Source: Wenzhouxiangella sp. AB-CW3 (GTDB taxonomy: Bacteria > Pseudomonadota > Gammaproteobacteria > Xanthomonadales > Wenzhouxiangellaceae). From it: a stretch of 64,000 bases of DNA. The position numbers were made by a program, and so were the translations under genes. The notes under the pieces were generated by a model. The model was not told the origin of the DNA. It did no database searches and saw nothing but the letters and a program-made list of their open reading frames with translations. Positions 42,917 to 52,243 of this stretch are shown here, one piece after another. Within the stretch, counting starts at the first letter, position 1. Each line of letters begins with the position of its first letter. Where the stretch lies: NCBI RefSeq assembly GCF_014725735.1, contig NZ_CP061368.1:269001-333000 (forward strand), read 5' to 3'.

Positions 42917-44485
42917 TTACCGACTGACCCTCTGCAAGTCCGACACCAGCGGTTCGCCAGCGAACGTGTCTTTCCAGACCTGTGGCACCAGCTCTCCGAC
43001 CCGGCTGGCCGGGTGCTCGTTGACGCGCTGTAGCACATCCACCAGGTAGGTGTAGGGGTCGACCTCATGCAGCCGGCAGGTCACCAGCAGGCTCTGGATC
43101 ACGCCGATATGACGAGCGCCGAGTTCCGACCAGCTAAAGAGCCAGTTCTTGCGGCCCATCGGGATCGGCCGAAGGGCCCGCTCCAGATGATTGGTATCGA
43201 TCGGGACATCGGGGTCGCTCAGGAACACCTGCAAAGCGGCCTGACGCCCCGCCACATAGCCGAGCGCCTTGAGCAAAGGGCTGGACCTGGCCAGATCCAT
43301 GCGTTGACGCTGCTGATCACACCAGGCCCAGAAGGCCTTGACGACCGGGAGACTGTGCTCGGCCCGCCAAGTCAGCTTCTTGTCGCCATGCAGATCCTTC
43401 TGGCGGATCTGGCGCTCGATCTGGTAGAGCTGACCGATCAGCTCCAGCGCCTCGTTGGCAGCCTTGGGCTCGGCTTTCAGCGCCGCCTCGAACTTGCGTC
43501 TGGCGTGCGCCCAGCAGTTGGCATGAGTGACGGCAGGACGTTGGTCCACATACTTGGTATAAGCCGAGTGCCCGTCGGTCACCAAGGTGCCATCGAGCTG
43601 CTCACCCAGAGCCTGGGTCACGACTTTGCTGCCGCGTGAGTCGGAGAAGATGAAGCAGACTTCATCATCCTCCCCATACACCGGCCAGAACCAGCCCTGT
43701 TTCATCTTGCCCGGCTTGCCACGTCCAGCCTTGATCGGCGTTTCGTCCATCGCCAGGACTTTCGAGCGCAGGATGTGTTCGAGCTGGGCATCATAAACGG
43801 GCTTGAGCAGCCTGATGGCTCGCTCAACCAGTTGGGTCAGCGTATTGCGGCTGACCGTAATGCCGCTCATAGCCAGCCGCTGATGCTGACGGTACAGGGG
43901 CAGGTGATAGCAGAACTTGTCGATCAGCAGGCCGGCCAGGAAGCTGACATCGGCCAGGCTGCCCTCCAGCACGTTGGCCGGGGTGGGTGCGGTGTGGATG
44001 TGGTCGCTACGCTTGTCCTTGACCACGGCCCGGCGATACTCCAGCACCACGTAGCTACCGGGCCGTTGGGCCAGACGATGCGTGACCTTCTCATCGATCA
44101 CCTCACGGTGCTCCCGGGGGATCGATTCGGCCTCCGGATCCGCTACATGGATCACTTCGACCGGCACGTCCTCGTTGAAGCGAAGACCCGAGTCGGTAAC
44201 CGCATCACCGCGTTCCTTGGCACCCTTGCGACGGGTATAGCTGACTTGTTCAGTCGGTGTCGGGGATTCTGATTCAGGCAACGCATTGAACAGCAGTCCG
44301 CTACGGGCATCCTGATCGATCAGGCGCTTCTCGGACTTGCGCCCAAAGACTTGACGTTGAAGCCAGGCAAGCTGTTGCTTGACGGACTGAAGCTCCTCGC
44401 GCAGCGCGTCATTCTCATTACGCAACTGGACATTCTCGCTCGTCGTGCTATCCGTCTTGGAAGTGGCCTCAACCATGGGCTGCAT
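42917..44485 (-). CDS. tnpC: IS66 transposase TnpC
   Basis: 522 residues. Coiled-coil leader (NENDALREELQSVKQQLAWL) with QRQVFGRKSEKR, then the DDE domain: LAMDETPIKAGRGKPG, LVTDGHSAYTKY and the late DTNHLERALRPI with the third acidic residue, then HANCWAHARRKF between. The full length of a functional IS66 TnpC is present. Overlaps tnpB by 17 bases. Confidence 0.96.
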   Translation of the reverse strand: MQPMVEATSKTDSTTSENVQLRNENDALREELQSVKQQLAWLQRQVFGRKSEKRLIDQDARSGLLFNALPESESPTPTEQVSYTRRKGAKERGDAVTDSGLRFNEDVPVEVIHVADPEAESIPREHREVIDEKVTHRLAQRPGSYVVLEYRRAVVKDKRSDHIHTAPTPANVLEGSLADVSFLAGLLIDKFCYHLPLYRQHQRLAMSGITVSRNTLTQLVERAIRLLKPVYDAQLEHILRSKVLAMDETPIKAGRGKPGKMKQGWFWPVYGEDDEVCFIFSDSRGSKVVTQALGEQLDGTLVTDGHSAYTKYVDQRPAVTHANCWAHARRKFEAALKAEPKAANEALELIGQLYQIERQIRQKDLHGDKKLTWRAEHSLPVVKAFWAWCDQQRQRMDLARSSPLLKALGYVAGRQAALQVFLSDPDVPIDTNHLERALRPIPMGRKNWLFSWSELGARHIGVIQSLLVTCRLHEVDPYTYLVDVLQRVNEHPASRVGELVPQVWKDTFAGEPLVSDLQRVSR

Positions 44486-44849
44486 TATACCTTGCTACAG
44501 CGCCGACAGGATGCTGATAGCGCTTGAACTGACGCGATTTCTGGACCTGAACACCATCAAGCAACAGCTTCAACTCCGTCCAGCTCAAGGCCTGTTTCTC
44601 GCCACGCTGGCAGTTGTAGTTGAATTGCCCTTGCTCGAGTCGCTTGGACCAAAGACAGTAGCCGCCACGATCAAAGTACAGCACCTTCATGTAGGTCCGT
44701 CGGCGATTGATGAACACGAACAGGTGACCACTCATCGGGTCTTCATTGAGCTGGTTGCGCGCCAGTGCCGCCAACCCGTCAAACTGCTTGCGCATGTCGG
44801 TGGGCCGCGCGTACAGCCACACTCGAACACGGTCTTCTGGAAAGAACAT
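44469..44849 (-). CDS. tnpB: IS66 accessory protein TnpB
   Basis: 126 residues from ATG 44849, which shares a base with the tnpA stop (TGATG); an ATG eight codons upstream is also open. Sequence FFPEDRVRVWLYARPTDMRKQFDGLAAL and GHLFVFINRRRTYMKVLYFD is the IS66 Orf2 (TnpB) signature. Required for IS66 transposition in characterised members; biochemical role unresolved. Confidence 0.94.
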   Translation of the reverse strand: MFFPEDRVRVWLYARPTDMRKQFDGLAALARNQLNEDPMSGHLFVFINRRRTYMKVLYFDRGGYCLWSKRLEQGQFNYNCQRGEKQALSWTELKLLLDGVQVQKSRQFKRYQHPVGAVARYNAAHG

Positions 44850-45139
44850 CAGCTGCGACGGAAGCGGAGGCACACACCATTACCGAGGTCCAGCTCAATG
44901 TCCCAGCCAGGGTCAGTTGCCGCCAGACCCCCCAGGTCGATCCATGGCTCAGACTCTGCCGATTCCTCGGCACGAGAGTCAGATTCCGATGACAGCTTGC
45001 GTTTCCAGTTACAAAAGGTGCTCAATGAAAGCCCCTCGCGTCGGCAGAAGACGCTTTGAGTCAAGCCGCTATCAGCCTGCTTGGAAATCAGACTTCTCCA
45101 TTGATCAGCAGATCGGCGGATACGGGTCGTGCGTGACAT
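44849..45139 (-). CDS. tnpA: IS66 accessory protein TnpA
   Basis: 96 residues. The N-terminal half TRIRRSADQWRSLISKQADS then GLTQSVFCRREGLSLSTFCNWKRKL is the helix-turn-helix of IS66 OrfA. It is the first of the three IS66 genes in transcription order and ends on the tnpB start. Confidence 0.93.
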   Translation of the reverse strand: MSRTTRIRRSADQWRSLISKQADSGLTQSVFCRREGLSLSTFCNWKRKLSSESDSRAEESAESEPWIDLGGLAATDPGWDIELDLGNGVCLRFRRS

Positions 45140-46035
45140 GGTTTGCTCCTTGGTGAGTTCGGGAGCAGGTTAGCGGCCCACATCCGCTTGGGGAAGAACG
45201 GCCCCGAATGACCGGTTACGTCGCGAGAGCGAATGCCATCAATGCGCTCCAGCATCTTCTCGGCCAGATATTCCTGCTCTTCGCGCTGATACAGTTCGTA
45301 GAGGTTGAACAGTACGCTGGTGTTCTCGGGGGCTAACTCCAGTGCCCTTTCGAAATGCCGGCGCGCTTCGTCGGTGTGGCCCAGGCGATTCTCGATCACG
45401 CCGCGGTTGTTGAGTGCGGCCGAGAATTCCGGCGCCAGCTCCAGGGCCACGTCGCTCCATTGTCGTGCGGCTTCCAGCCAGCCTTCTCCCAGCAGTTCGG
45501 CCGCGCGATTGTTGTAGAAGTGCGCCAGGAGTCGCTCCCGGCTGATGTCGCGCGCCCGCCGGGTATTGGCCAGTTGGCGGGAGCGGATGGGGTCGGGCTC
45601 GAAGTCCACCACGGCACGACGCTGGGGTGTGACCACCCGGACATTGACATGGCCCGACTCATACACCGAGCTGCCGTCGCGTCGCCAGTTGATCGGGGCC
45701 TGGACCTCGCGCGCGGTGGTGTCCAGGCCGAGGTGGTCGGCCATGGCCAGAAAGATCAGCGTGAAGGACAGGCAGTTGGCCTGACCGTCCTCAATGGCGC
45801 CGGTCACGTCGCGAGTGGGTGAGTGCAGGTAGCTGAGGTTCAGTCCGCCGGACCTGAGCATGTAACGCACGACCTGGTCGAGCCGTCGATCGCTGGAGCG
45901 GGTGTGGCGAATAATCCTTGCATCGAGTTGCTCGATGATTTCATCGGGCAACGTCAATACGGCCTCGGGTTCCGGTGGCGGCGGCGCCGCGGATACCGTC
46001 ATCGCCAGTGCTGCCGCTTGAACCCATTGCATCAT
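45088..46035 (-). pseudogene. 5' part of a transglutaminase-like TPR protein, truncated by IS66
   Basis: Signal-like start MMQWVQAAALAMTVSAAPPPP, then a transglutaminase-like core: EDGQANCLSFTLIFLAMADH with the candidate Cys, SGHVNVRVVTPQRRAVVDFEPD with the candidate His and Asp. TPR helices follow (YNNRAAELLGEGWLEAARQW, LNNRGVIENRLGHTDEARRHF, LFNLYELYQREEQEYL). Codons after 45228 read into the insertion sequence; the last 43 or so residues are IS-derived. Removing the element and one copy of GTCGCGAG rejoins the fragments in frame into a 362-residue protein. It lies between the two TonB receptors, so it may serve the same uptake module. Confidence 0.88.
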
Positions 46036-46499
46036 GCGCTCTCGCTAGATTCGGGTCAGGTCGCCGGTCCTTCCGGGTGTTTCGGAATCAATTCTGCTCC
46101 GGGCGAAAAATGGAATTCCGATCTTATAGACCATGAGTTGGCCAATTGATTCCTCGGGAAATCCACGAAAATTGGACGATTGGGGTCGCCTGGATTGGGT
46201 CTTTTACGCGCCGTGGCCATTTTGCGAGTGGTCATCAGGCGTGGGTGAGTTGTGTTTTTTGCTGTCAATTCAAGCAGTTAAAAAGCCGTATCCGGATGTT
46301 GTGAATTGATCATGATGAGGTTCAGGAAATATTAAGAAAGTGTTGCGCTTGTGCAGGCAGCTTGCTAGCATTGAAGCGGTGGAAGTTAGGTTTTCAGCAC
46401 TGTTGCTTAAGGTCGATGGTGCGATTTCCAAATACACATCACAACATCCGACTCGATAACCAAACCAGAAATCTTTGTAACTTGATGGAGGCAATCAGA
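46036..46499. other. AT-rich leader of the second TonB receptor
   Basis: 464 bp between the interrupted gene and the receptor, divergent. More AT-rich than surroundings, with several A/T runs that suit a regulated promoter, but no box can be placed with confidence. GGAGG at 46487 is the ribosome binding site for the receptor at 46500. Confidence 0.4.
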
Positions 46500-49400
46500 A
46501 TGGTTGAGTTCAATAAAAGGCTATTGCCTGCGGCGATCGCCGTTGCGCTGGCCGGTGTTTACGGCATGCCGTCGGCATTTGCCCAGCAGAATGACGAGGC
46601 AGAAACCGAGGAAGAGGCAGCAGATCTGGACCGGATCGTCGTAACCGGTTCACGTATTCGAAGCATTGACATGGTGACCACCCAGCCGGTGACCACCATC
46701 GACAGCGACTATCTCACCGAGCGCGGCCAGGTCAACGTGCAGGACGCCGTGACCGATATCCCGGGCGTTTCGGCAGCGGCTTCGCCGATTCTGCCGTCAA
46801 ATACCGCAGCGGCCGGCCAGGGTCTCGGGCAGCGCACCATCAACCTGTTCGGGCTGGGTTCGCAGCGTACCCTGACCCTGGTCAACGGCAGTCGCTTCGT
46901 TTCCAGTAACTCCCCGGTTGGGGGCGCATCCGCCCCTGGTGGTCAGCTTGACGTCAACAATATCCCGGTGGGCCTGGTCGAGCGCATCGAAGTCATGAAT
47001 GTGGGTGGCTCGGCCATCTATGGCGCTGATGCCGTGGCCGGTGTGGTCAACTACATCCTCAAGGACGACTACGAGGGCATGGAGCTGGCTGCCGACTACC
47101 GTTTCATCGGTGAGGACATCGGCAACGAGGTCTCCATCCGCGGTCTGCTGGGCGGCAACTTCGACAACAATCGAGGCAACCTGGTATTCGGTATCGAGTA
47201 CAACGAAATGGACAACATTCCGGCCCGGGATGTTCCGTCGTTTGCCAACACCTATTCTTCGTTTACCCCGGTCGGCGATGACATGGTGCCCGATCCGGAG
47301 ACCGGCGAAGTGCCGGGCAACCAGGTTCGGCTCTATCCCGACCCCCGTGCCGGCATTCTGTCGTTCACCGGCATCATCGCTCCGGGGCCGCTGGCCATCA
47401 CCAATGTTGGTCTCGGTATCTGGCCTGACGGGCAGTTCCGTCAGTTCGATGGTCAGGGCGGCATCATTCCGTATGACCCGGGCACCCCGACGGGTAACCA
47501 GGTGTGGGGCTCCGGCGGTGACGGTCTGGACCTTGAGGCCACGAATACGGCCCAGGAAGGCTACGAGCGCTGGAACGTCGTCAGTATCGGTCATTACGAC
47601 ATCAACGACCATGTGCGGGCCACCACCCAGGTGTTTGCCAACCGCTACTTCGCCGAGAACCCGGGTTACCAGGCCCAGCTCTACAGTTCCGGCGCCTTTG
47701 GCGGCATGAGTGCTGCCCTGCAGTTCCCGCTGGACCACCCCTTCCTGCCCCAGGCTGCACGTGACGAGCTTGAAGGCGTGATGCCGGTCGATGAGGATGG
47801 CAATGCCCAGGACTTCTTCTACCTGCATCGTGGCTGGACCAATCTCGGTGCGCGTGAAGTCACCAATGAAAGCAACACCTTCAGCTCGCGCGTCGGTCTG
47901 GAAGGCGAGTTCGAGTTGGCCGACCGCGACTGGTTCTGGGAAGTTGGCTATCAGTATGGCGAAAGCGGCATTTCCTCCTCGTCGACGGGCGTCAATGACT
48001 GGCGCTGGCTGGCGGCCATGGACGTGGCTACCAATCCCGAAACCGGCCAGATCGACTGCCGCTTCAACTTCGAGGAAGGCTACGGTGAAGAGTTGCGGCC
48101 GCGTGGCATGGGTATCGCCGCGGCCGATATGCCCCTGGGCAATCCGGGCGACTGCGTGCCGTTCAACCCCTTCGGTGAAGTCTCCGAGGAAGCCAAGGAT
48201 TACATCAGCTACAGCACGGGCGGTCGCACCCGGATCGAGCAGGAAGTCTACAGCGCCTTTATCGGCGGTGATCTGTTCGAACTGCCCGCCGGCATGCTGG
48301 CCTTTGCCGGTGGCGTGGAGCACCGTACCGAGTTCGCTTCCTTCACCGCCAGCCCGGTTGCCAGCCTGAAGGGTCTGTCCGACAACTCGTTGGCTGGTGG
48401 ATATGACACCACCGACGTCTACGGCGAATTCCTGGCCCCGCTGGTTTCGCCGGACATGGAGATCCCGTTCCTGAACGCGCTGACCTTCGAAGGCTCCTAC
48501 CGGGCCATCGACAACAGCCTGGCCGGCACCGATGACACCTGGGCGATTGGTCTGAACTACCGTCCGATCGAAGACGTCATGATTCGTGCCAACATGCAGG
48601 AAACCGTGCGTGCCCCGGCGGTGACCGAACTGTTCCTGCCGGTGGTCGAGAGCAGCCAGTTCGCGAACGACCCCTGTGACGGCCGTTTCCGCGGCTCGGG
48701 GCCGGATCCGGCAACGCGTCAGGCCAACTGTGATGCCGAAGGTATTCCGGCGGACTTTGTCAGCATTGCGCCCAACGCATCGCGTCGCGGTTTCTCCGGC
48801 GGCAACCTCGATCTCGAAAACGAGCAGGCCGAAAGCTACAACATCGGTATTGCCTACAGCCCGTCCTTTATCCCCGGGCTGCTGCTGCAGGTCGACTACA
48901 TCGAGATCGATATCGAGGACGCCATCGTCAGCTTCTCGCTCAACGACATCATGGAAGCCTGTTACGACTCCACGGACTTCCCGAACCAGTTCTGTGACAT
49001 GTTCGATCGTGGTCCGGACTTCCAGGTGCCGACGACCGATGCCTTTACCTCGGGCTACGTGAATGCCGCGATGCGCGAGTTCCGTGCCGTGTCCTACGAC
49101 ATTCGTTACGATACCGATGTCAACGACCTGCCGGGGCTGGGCGGACTGTTCGGTGATACCTATGCCGGTCGCCTGCATGTCAACCTGCGCGCTTACAACC
49201 AGAAGAAGAATGCCACTTCAAATACAGGCTTCGACTTCAGCGACATCACCGGGCAGCACAACAGTCCGGACTGGCGTGGAGATTTGCGTCTCCGGCACAC
49301 GCTTGGTGACCTGACCACCCTGCTGGATATTTCCTATCACGGCCGGGGCCGTCGCGACAACTTCCAGACCAGCGACGTGCAGTACCTCGATCAGGATGGC

Positions 49401-49589
49401 AATCCGTACACTCACATTCCGAGCCAGACCAGGGCCAACCTGGCGGTCAACTACACCCTGCCGACCGGTACGGTGTTGCGGGCTCGTGTGACCAACCTGT
49501 TCGACAAGTTGCCTGGTCCTCTTGAGCGAGGCGTTGCTCGCTGGGAGTTCGGTCGCAGCTACAACATCGGTCTGACCCACCGTTTCTAA
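46500..49589 (+). CDS. TonB-dependent outer-membrane receptor
   Basis: 1029 residues from ATG 46500 (MVEFNKRLLPAAIAVAL), signal cleavage near PSAFA-QQN. A TonB-box-like LDRIVVTGSRIRS, then a plug with INLFGLGSQRTLTLVNGSRFV and SAIYGADAVAGVVNYILKDD. The barrel ends GRSYNIGLTHRF with C-terminal Phe. It is a paralogue of the receptor at 39431 with a similar plug but different extracellular loops. Ligand unknown. Close to the TonB operon that starts 404 bp downstream. Confidence 0.93.
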   Translation: MVEFNKRLLPAAIAVALAGVYGMPSAFAQQNDEAETEEEAADLDRIVVTGSRIRSIDMVTTQPVTTIDSDYLTERGQVNVQDAVTDIPGVSAAASPILPSNTAAAGQGLGQRTINLFGLGSQRTLTLVNGSRFVSSNSPVGGASAPGGQLDVNNIPVGLVERIEVMNVGGSAIYGADAVAGVVNYILKDDYEGMELAADYRFIGEDIGNEVSIRGLLGGNFDNNRGNLVFGIEYNEMDNIPARDVPSFANTYSSFTPVGDDMVPDPETGEVPGNQVRLYPDPRAGILSFTGIIAPGPLAITNVGLGIWPDGQFRQFDGQGGIIPYDPGTPTGNQVWGSGGDGLDLEATNTAQEGYERWNVVSIGHYDINDHVRATTQVFANRYFAENPGYQAQLYSSGAFGGMSAALQFPLDHPFLPQAARDELEGVMPVDEDGNAQDFFYLHRGWTNLGAREVTNESNTFSSRVGLEGEFELADRDWFWEVGYQYGESGISSSSTGVNDWRWLAAMDVATNPETGQIDCRFNFEEGYGEELRPRGMGIAAADMPLGNPGDCVPFNPFGEVSEEAKDYISYSTGGRTRIEQEVYSAFIGGDLFELPAGMLAFAGGVEHRTEFASFTASPVASLKGLSDNSLAGGYDTTDVYGEFLAPLVSPDMEIPFLNALTFEGSYRAIDNSLAGTDDTWAIGLNYRPIEDVMIRANMQETVRAPAVTELFLPVVESSQFANDPCDGRFRGSGPDPATRQANCDAEGIPADFVSIAPNASRRGFSGGNLDLENEQAESYNIGIAYSPSFIPGLLLQVDYIEIDIEDAIVSFSLNDIMEACYDSTDFPNQFCDMFDRGPDFQVPTTDAFTSGYVNAAMREFRAVSYDIRYDTDVNDLPGLGGLFGDTYAGRLHVNLRAYNQKKNATSNTGFDFSDITGQHNSPDWRGDLRLRHTLGDLTTLLDISYHGRGRRDNFQTSDVQYLDQDGNPYTHIPSQTRANLAVNYTLPTGTVLRARVTNLFDKLPGPLERGVARWEFGRSYNIGLTHRF

Positions 49590-49603
49590 ACCGGTCTGTA
49601 ACC

Positions 49604-49630
49604 CCTTCCCCGGCCGCCGGCCGGGGAAGG
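49604..49630 (+). other. Strong hairpin after the second TonB receptor
   Basis: CCTTCCCCGGCC and GGCCGGGGAAGG form a perfect 12-bp stem around GCC, 14 bases after the stop. No T-tract, so it may block exonucleases rather than terminate. Confidence 0.6.
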
Positions 49631-49661
49631 TCAGACGCTCCAAATCTTGGTTTGCAATTCA

Positions 49662-49689
49662 TGGCCCGGCACTGCCGGGCCACTTTTTT
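49662..49689 (+). terminator. Intrinsic terminator of the second TonB receptor
   Basis: TGGCCCGGC and GCCGGGCCA form a 9-bp stem with an ACT loop, followed by C and six T. It closes the receptor transcription unit about 70 bp after its stop. Confidence 0.88.
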
Positions 49690-49892
49690 GACGACTGCGC
49701 GTAGAGCAAGTGCAGCCCTTGGCTCGTCACTTGCGTGAATCGCCCCCAGCCAGGATGAGAGCCGCCTCCCCTGGAGCTGAAGTTCCGCCCCCAAATCAAA
49801 GGTCCGGTTCCGCCGCTCCGGTCTCCGTTCGCCCATCTGATGCCGCCTTAGCCCCTGTCATCAGGGCGTTTCAGAGAAAAACGCACGGGCGC

Positions 49893-49922
49893 TTGCGTTG
49901 GCGCCTCGGACGTGCGTAGAAT
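49893..49922 (+). promoter_or_regulatory. Putative promoter of the TonB operon
   Basis: TTGCGT and TAGAAT are spaced by 18 bp, with the start of the first gene about 70 bp further on. The -10 box matches five of six consensus bases, the -35 only three. The rest of 49690-49993 shows nothing I can name. Confidence 0.3.
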
Positions 49923-49993
49923 GTGTGCCTTTCCGGTTTCGCGCAGGGCGGAGCCGACGAATCACCCAATCCAAAACACGTGATGAACTGGGC

Positions 49994-50785
49994 ATGAAGA
50001 TACTGACCAAACGACAAGCTTTCGGCCTCGGCGCTTCCATCGCCGGCGGTCTTTTTCTGCTGACGAGCTTCAGCGTCTACACGCAGGAGATCGAGCCGGT
50101 GCTCGAGACCAGCCGTCAGGCCGCTGAGGGTACCCGCGAGTCTCAGGAGCGCATCGACGAGCTCGATCAGCGTACCCAGGAGCTGCTGAGCGAGTACCGG
50201 GCGAACCTGAACCAGCTCGAGCAGCTCAACCGCTACAACGCTTCCCAGGAGCGCCAGGTTGAGTCGCAGCGCCGCGAGCAGGAATCGCTGCGCAACGACA
50301 TCAACAACATCGCCAGCCTCCAGCGCGCCGTGCAGCCGCTGATGGAGGACATGGTCGACGCGCTGGGTCGCCTCGTCGAGGCCGACGTCCCCTTCCTGCT
50401 GGAAGAGCGCCGCGAGCGCGTCGAGCGCCTGCAGAACGCCATGGACGATCCCGATCGTTCTCCCGCCCAGCGCTATCGCATGGTGATCGAGGCTTACCAG
50501 ATCGAGAACGAGTATGGCCGCACCATCGAAGGCTACCGTGGCGATATCGAAGTCGACGGGCGGCTCTACGAGAATGTCGAGTTCCTCCGCATCGGCCGTG
50601 TGTCGCTGATCTTCCGCACCGACGATAACGAAGTCATCAAACGCTACGATGCTTCGGCCGGTGGCTGGGTCGATCTCGACCGCGCCTACCTCGATGACAT
50701 CAGAACCGCCTCGCGAATTGCCCGTGAGCGCATTCCGCCGGACCTGATGTTCATTCCGGTGACCGCGCCGCGCGACGCCGAATAA
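49994..50785 (+). CDS. DUF3450 family periplasmic coiled-coil protein, first gene of a TtpC-type TonB operon
   Basis: 263 residues from ATG 49994 (MKILTKRQAFGLGASIAGG), with a signal or anchor segment GLGASIAGGLFLLTSFSVYT. From about residue 30 to 130 it is almost all heptad coiled coil (ETSRQAAEGTRESQERIDEL, EYRANLNQLEQLNRYNASQE), then a beta-rich part RTIEGYRGDIEVDGRLYENV...GRVSLIFRTDD typical of DUF3450. Members precede TtpC-like ExbB genes in Vibrio/Shewanella-type TonB2 clusters, so it probably works with that complex in the periplasm. Confidence 0.85.
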   Translation: MKILTKRQAFGLGASIAGGLFLLTSFSVYTQEIEPVLETSRQAAEGTRESQERIDELDQRTQELLSEYRANLNQLEQLNRYNASQERQVESQRREQESLRNDINNIASLQRAVQPLMEDMVDALGRLVEADVPFLLEERRERVERLQNAMDDPDRSPAQRYRMVIEAYQIENEYGRTIEGYRGDIEVDGRLYENVEFLRIGRVSLIFRTDDNEVIKRYDASAGGWVDLDRAYLDDIRTASRIARERIPPDLMFIPVTAPRDAE

Positions 50786-50799
50786 CGGAGGTGGAACGG

Positions 50800-52215
50800 A
50801 TGATCAACACACGACACATTAAACTGAATGCAACCTCCGAGGGCAGGGATGATATGACCTCCAAGACTTCCAACCGACTGGTCGCGGTCGTGGCCGCCTC
50901 GGTGCTGGCGCTGGGCGCCTTTGCACCCGCCTTGCAGGCCCAGCCGCAAACGCTTGCAGACGTGCTGCGGGCCATGCAGACCGAGCGCGATCAGGTGGCC
51001 GCAGAGAACCGTGAGCGTGAAGAGCGCTTTCGCCAGGAGCAGGTCGATCGCGAAGCCGAGCTGAACCGGGTACGCAACGAGGTGCAGGCCGCCGAAGAAG
51101 AGGCCAGCCGTCTCGAAAACCTGCGTAACGAGCTTGATCGCGAGCTCGAAGAGCTGCGCGCCCAGCTGACCGAGCGCCAGGGCGAGTTTGGCGAGCTGTT
51201 TGGTGTAGCCCGTGCCGCGGCTGCCGACCTCAATGAAGAGCTCGAGGAATCGTTGATCTCTTCCCAGAAGCCGGGGCGTGGAGAAGGACTCTCCCGCATG
51301 GCCCAGGCCGGAACGCTGCCGACCATCGATGAGCTCGAAGGTCTCTGGTTCACCATGCTGGACCAGGCGACCGAGCAGGGTCGCGTGGTGCGCTACGAAG
51401 CACCGGTGATTCGTGCTGACAACACCTCGGTCGATGAGACCGTGGTGCGTGTCGGGCCGTTTACCGCCTTCACTGATCGCGGCTTCATGACCTACGAGGC
51501 TGGCACCCTGCGCTATCTGCCCCGCCAGCCCGGTGGTGGCGCCGTGCGGGCCGCCCAGCGTGTTTTCAACCATACTGACGACGGCGTGGTTCGCGGCATG
51601 ATCGACCCCTCCCTGGGCACCCTGCTCGGGCTGGTGATCGAGACCCCGACGATCCGTGAGCGCATCGACCAGGGTCAGTGGATTGGCTACGCCATTATCG
51701 TGGTAGCAATTTTCGGTATTCTGCTGGCCGTCTACCGCTGGGTTGTCCTGACTGTGACCTCGATTCGGGTCCGCAAGCAGATGAAGTCTTCAACGCCTTC
51801 GGAAAACAATCCGCTTGGCCGCATCATGCTGGCTTACAACGAGCACCGGCATGAGGACCTGGAGACGCTGCAGTTGCATCTGGACGACGCCGTCCTCAAG
51901 GAGATTCCGAAGCTTGAACGCGGCCTGAACCTGGTCAAGGTTCTCGCTGCCGTCGCCCCCCTGATGGGTCTGCTCGGTACGGTGATCGGCATGATTGTCA
52001 CCTTCCAGGCCATTACCCTGTTTGGTACGGGCGATCCGCAGCTGATGGCCGGCGGTATCTCCCAGGCCCTGATCACCACGGTGCTGGGTCTGATTGCGGC
52101 GGTACCATTGCTGCTGCTGCATGCCTTCGCTGCCGGGGCATCGCGACGCCTGTCGCAGGTCCTGGAAGAGCAGTCGGTCAGTTTCGTGGCCGATGCCGGC
52201 GACGACAAGAAGTGA
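50800..52215 (+). CDS. TtpC-like MotA/TolQ/ExbB proton-channel protein
   Basis: 471 residues from ATG 50800, eight bases after GGAGG; an ATG at 50854 directly before the signal-like segment is possible too. A hydrophobic leader (RLVAVVAASVLALGAFAPAL) is followed by a long periplasmic coiled coil (about residues 60-130), a beta-rich middle part, a membrane segment WIGYAIIVVAIFGILLAVYRW, and the TolQ/ExbB domain (LVKVLAAVAPLMGLLGTVIG, GGISQALITTVLGLIAAVPLL). TtpC is an extra ExbB-like subunit needed in Vibrio TonB2 systems. It pairs with the ExbB part of the next gene. Confidence 0.9.
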   Translation: MINTRHIKLNATSEGRDDMTSKTSNRLVAVVAASVLALGAFAPALQAQPQTLADVLRAMQTERDQVAAENREREERFRQEQVDREAELNRVRNEVQAAEEEASRLENLRNELDRELEELRAQLTERQGEFGELFGVARAAAADLNEELEESLISSQKPGRGEGLSRMAQAGTLPTIDELEGLWFTMLDQATEQGRVVRYEAPVIRADNTSVDETVVRVGPFTAFTDRGFMTYEAGTLRYLPRQPGGGAVRAAQRVFNHTDDGVVRGMIDPSLGTLLGLVIETPTIRERIDQGQWIGYAIIVVAIFGILLAVYRWVVLTVTSIRVRKQMKSSTPSENNPLGRIMLAYNEHRHEDLETLQLHLDDAVLKEIPKLERGLNLVKVLAAVAPLMGLLGTVIGMIVTFQAITLFGTGDPQLMAGGISQALITTVLGLIAAVPLLLLHAFAAGASRRLSQVLEEQSVSFVADAGDDKK

Positions 52216-52243
52216 TGCCGTTCGTACCTGAGGCGAGAGAACT

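Larger units (their letters stand above)
42896..45219 (-). mobile_element. IS66-family insertion sequence, complete
   Basis: 2324 bp bounded by inverted repeats that begin GTAACCGGTCATT at each end (13 identical bases; the inner part diverges). It is flanked by a perfect 8-bp target duplication GTCGCGAG (42888-42895 and 45220-45227), the duplication length known for IS66. It carries tnpA, tnpB and tnpC in the usual order with overlapping frames. The perfect duplication and intact genes indicate a recent insertion. Confidence 0.97.

Noticed and set aside
46797-49178. 793-codon open frame opposite the second TonB receptor
   Set aside because: No signal, motif or start context; the receptor frame has plug, barrel and C-terminal Phe.
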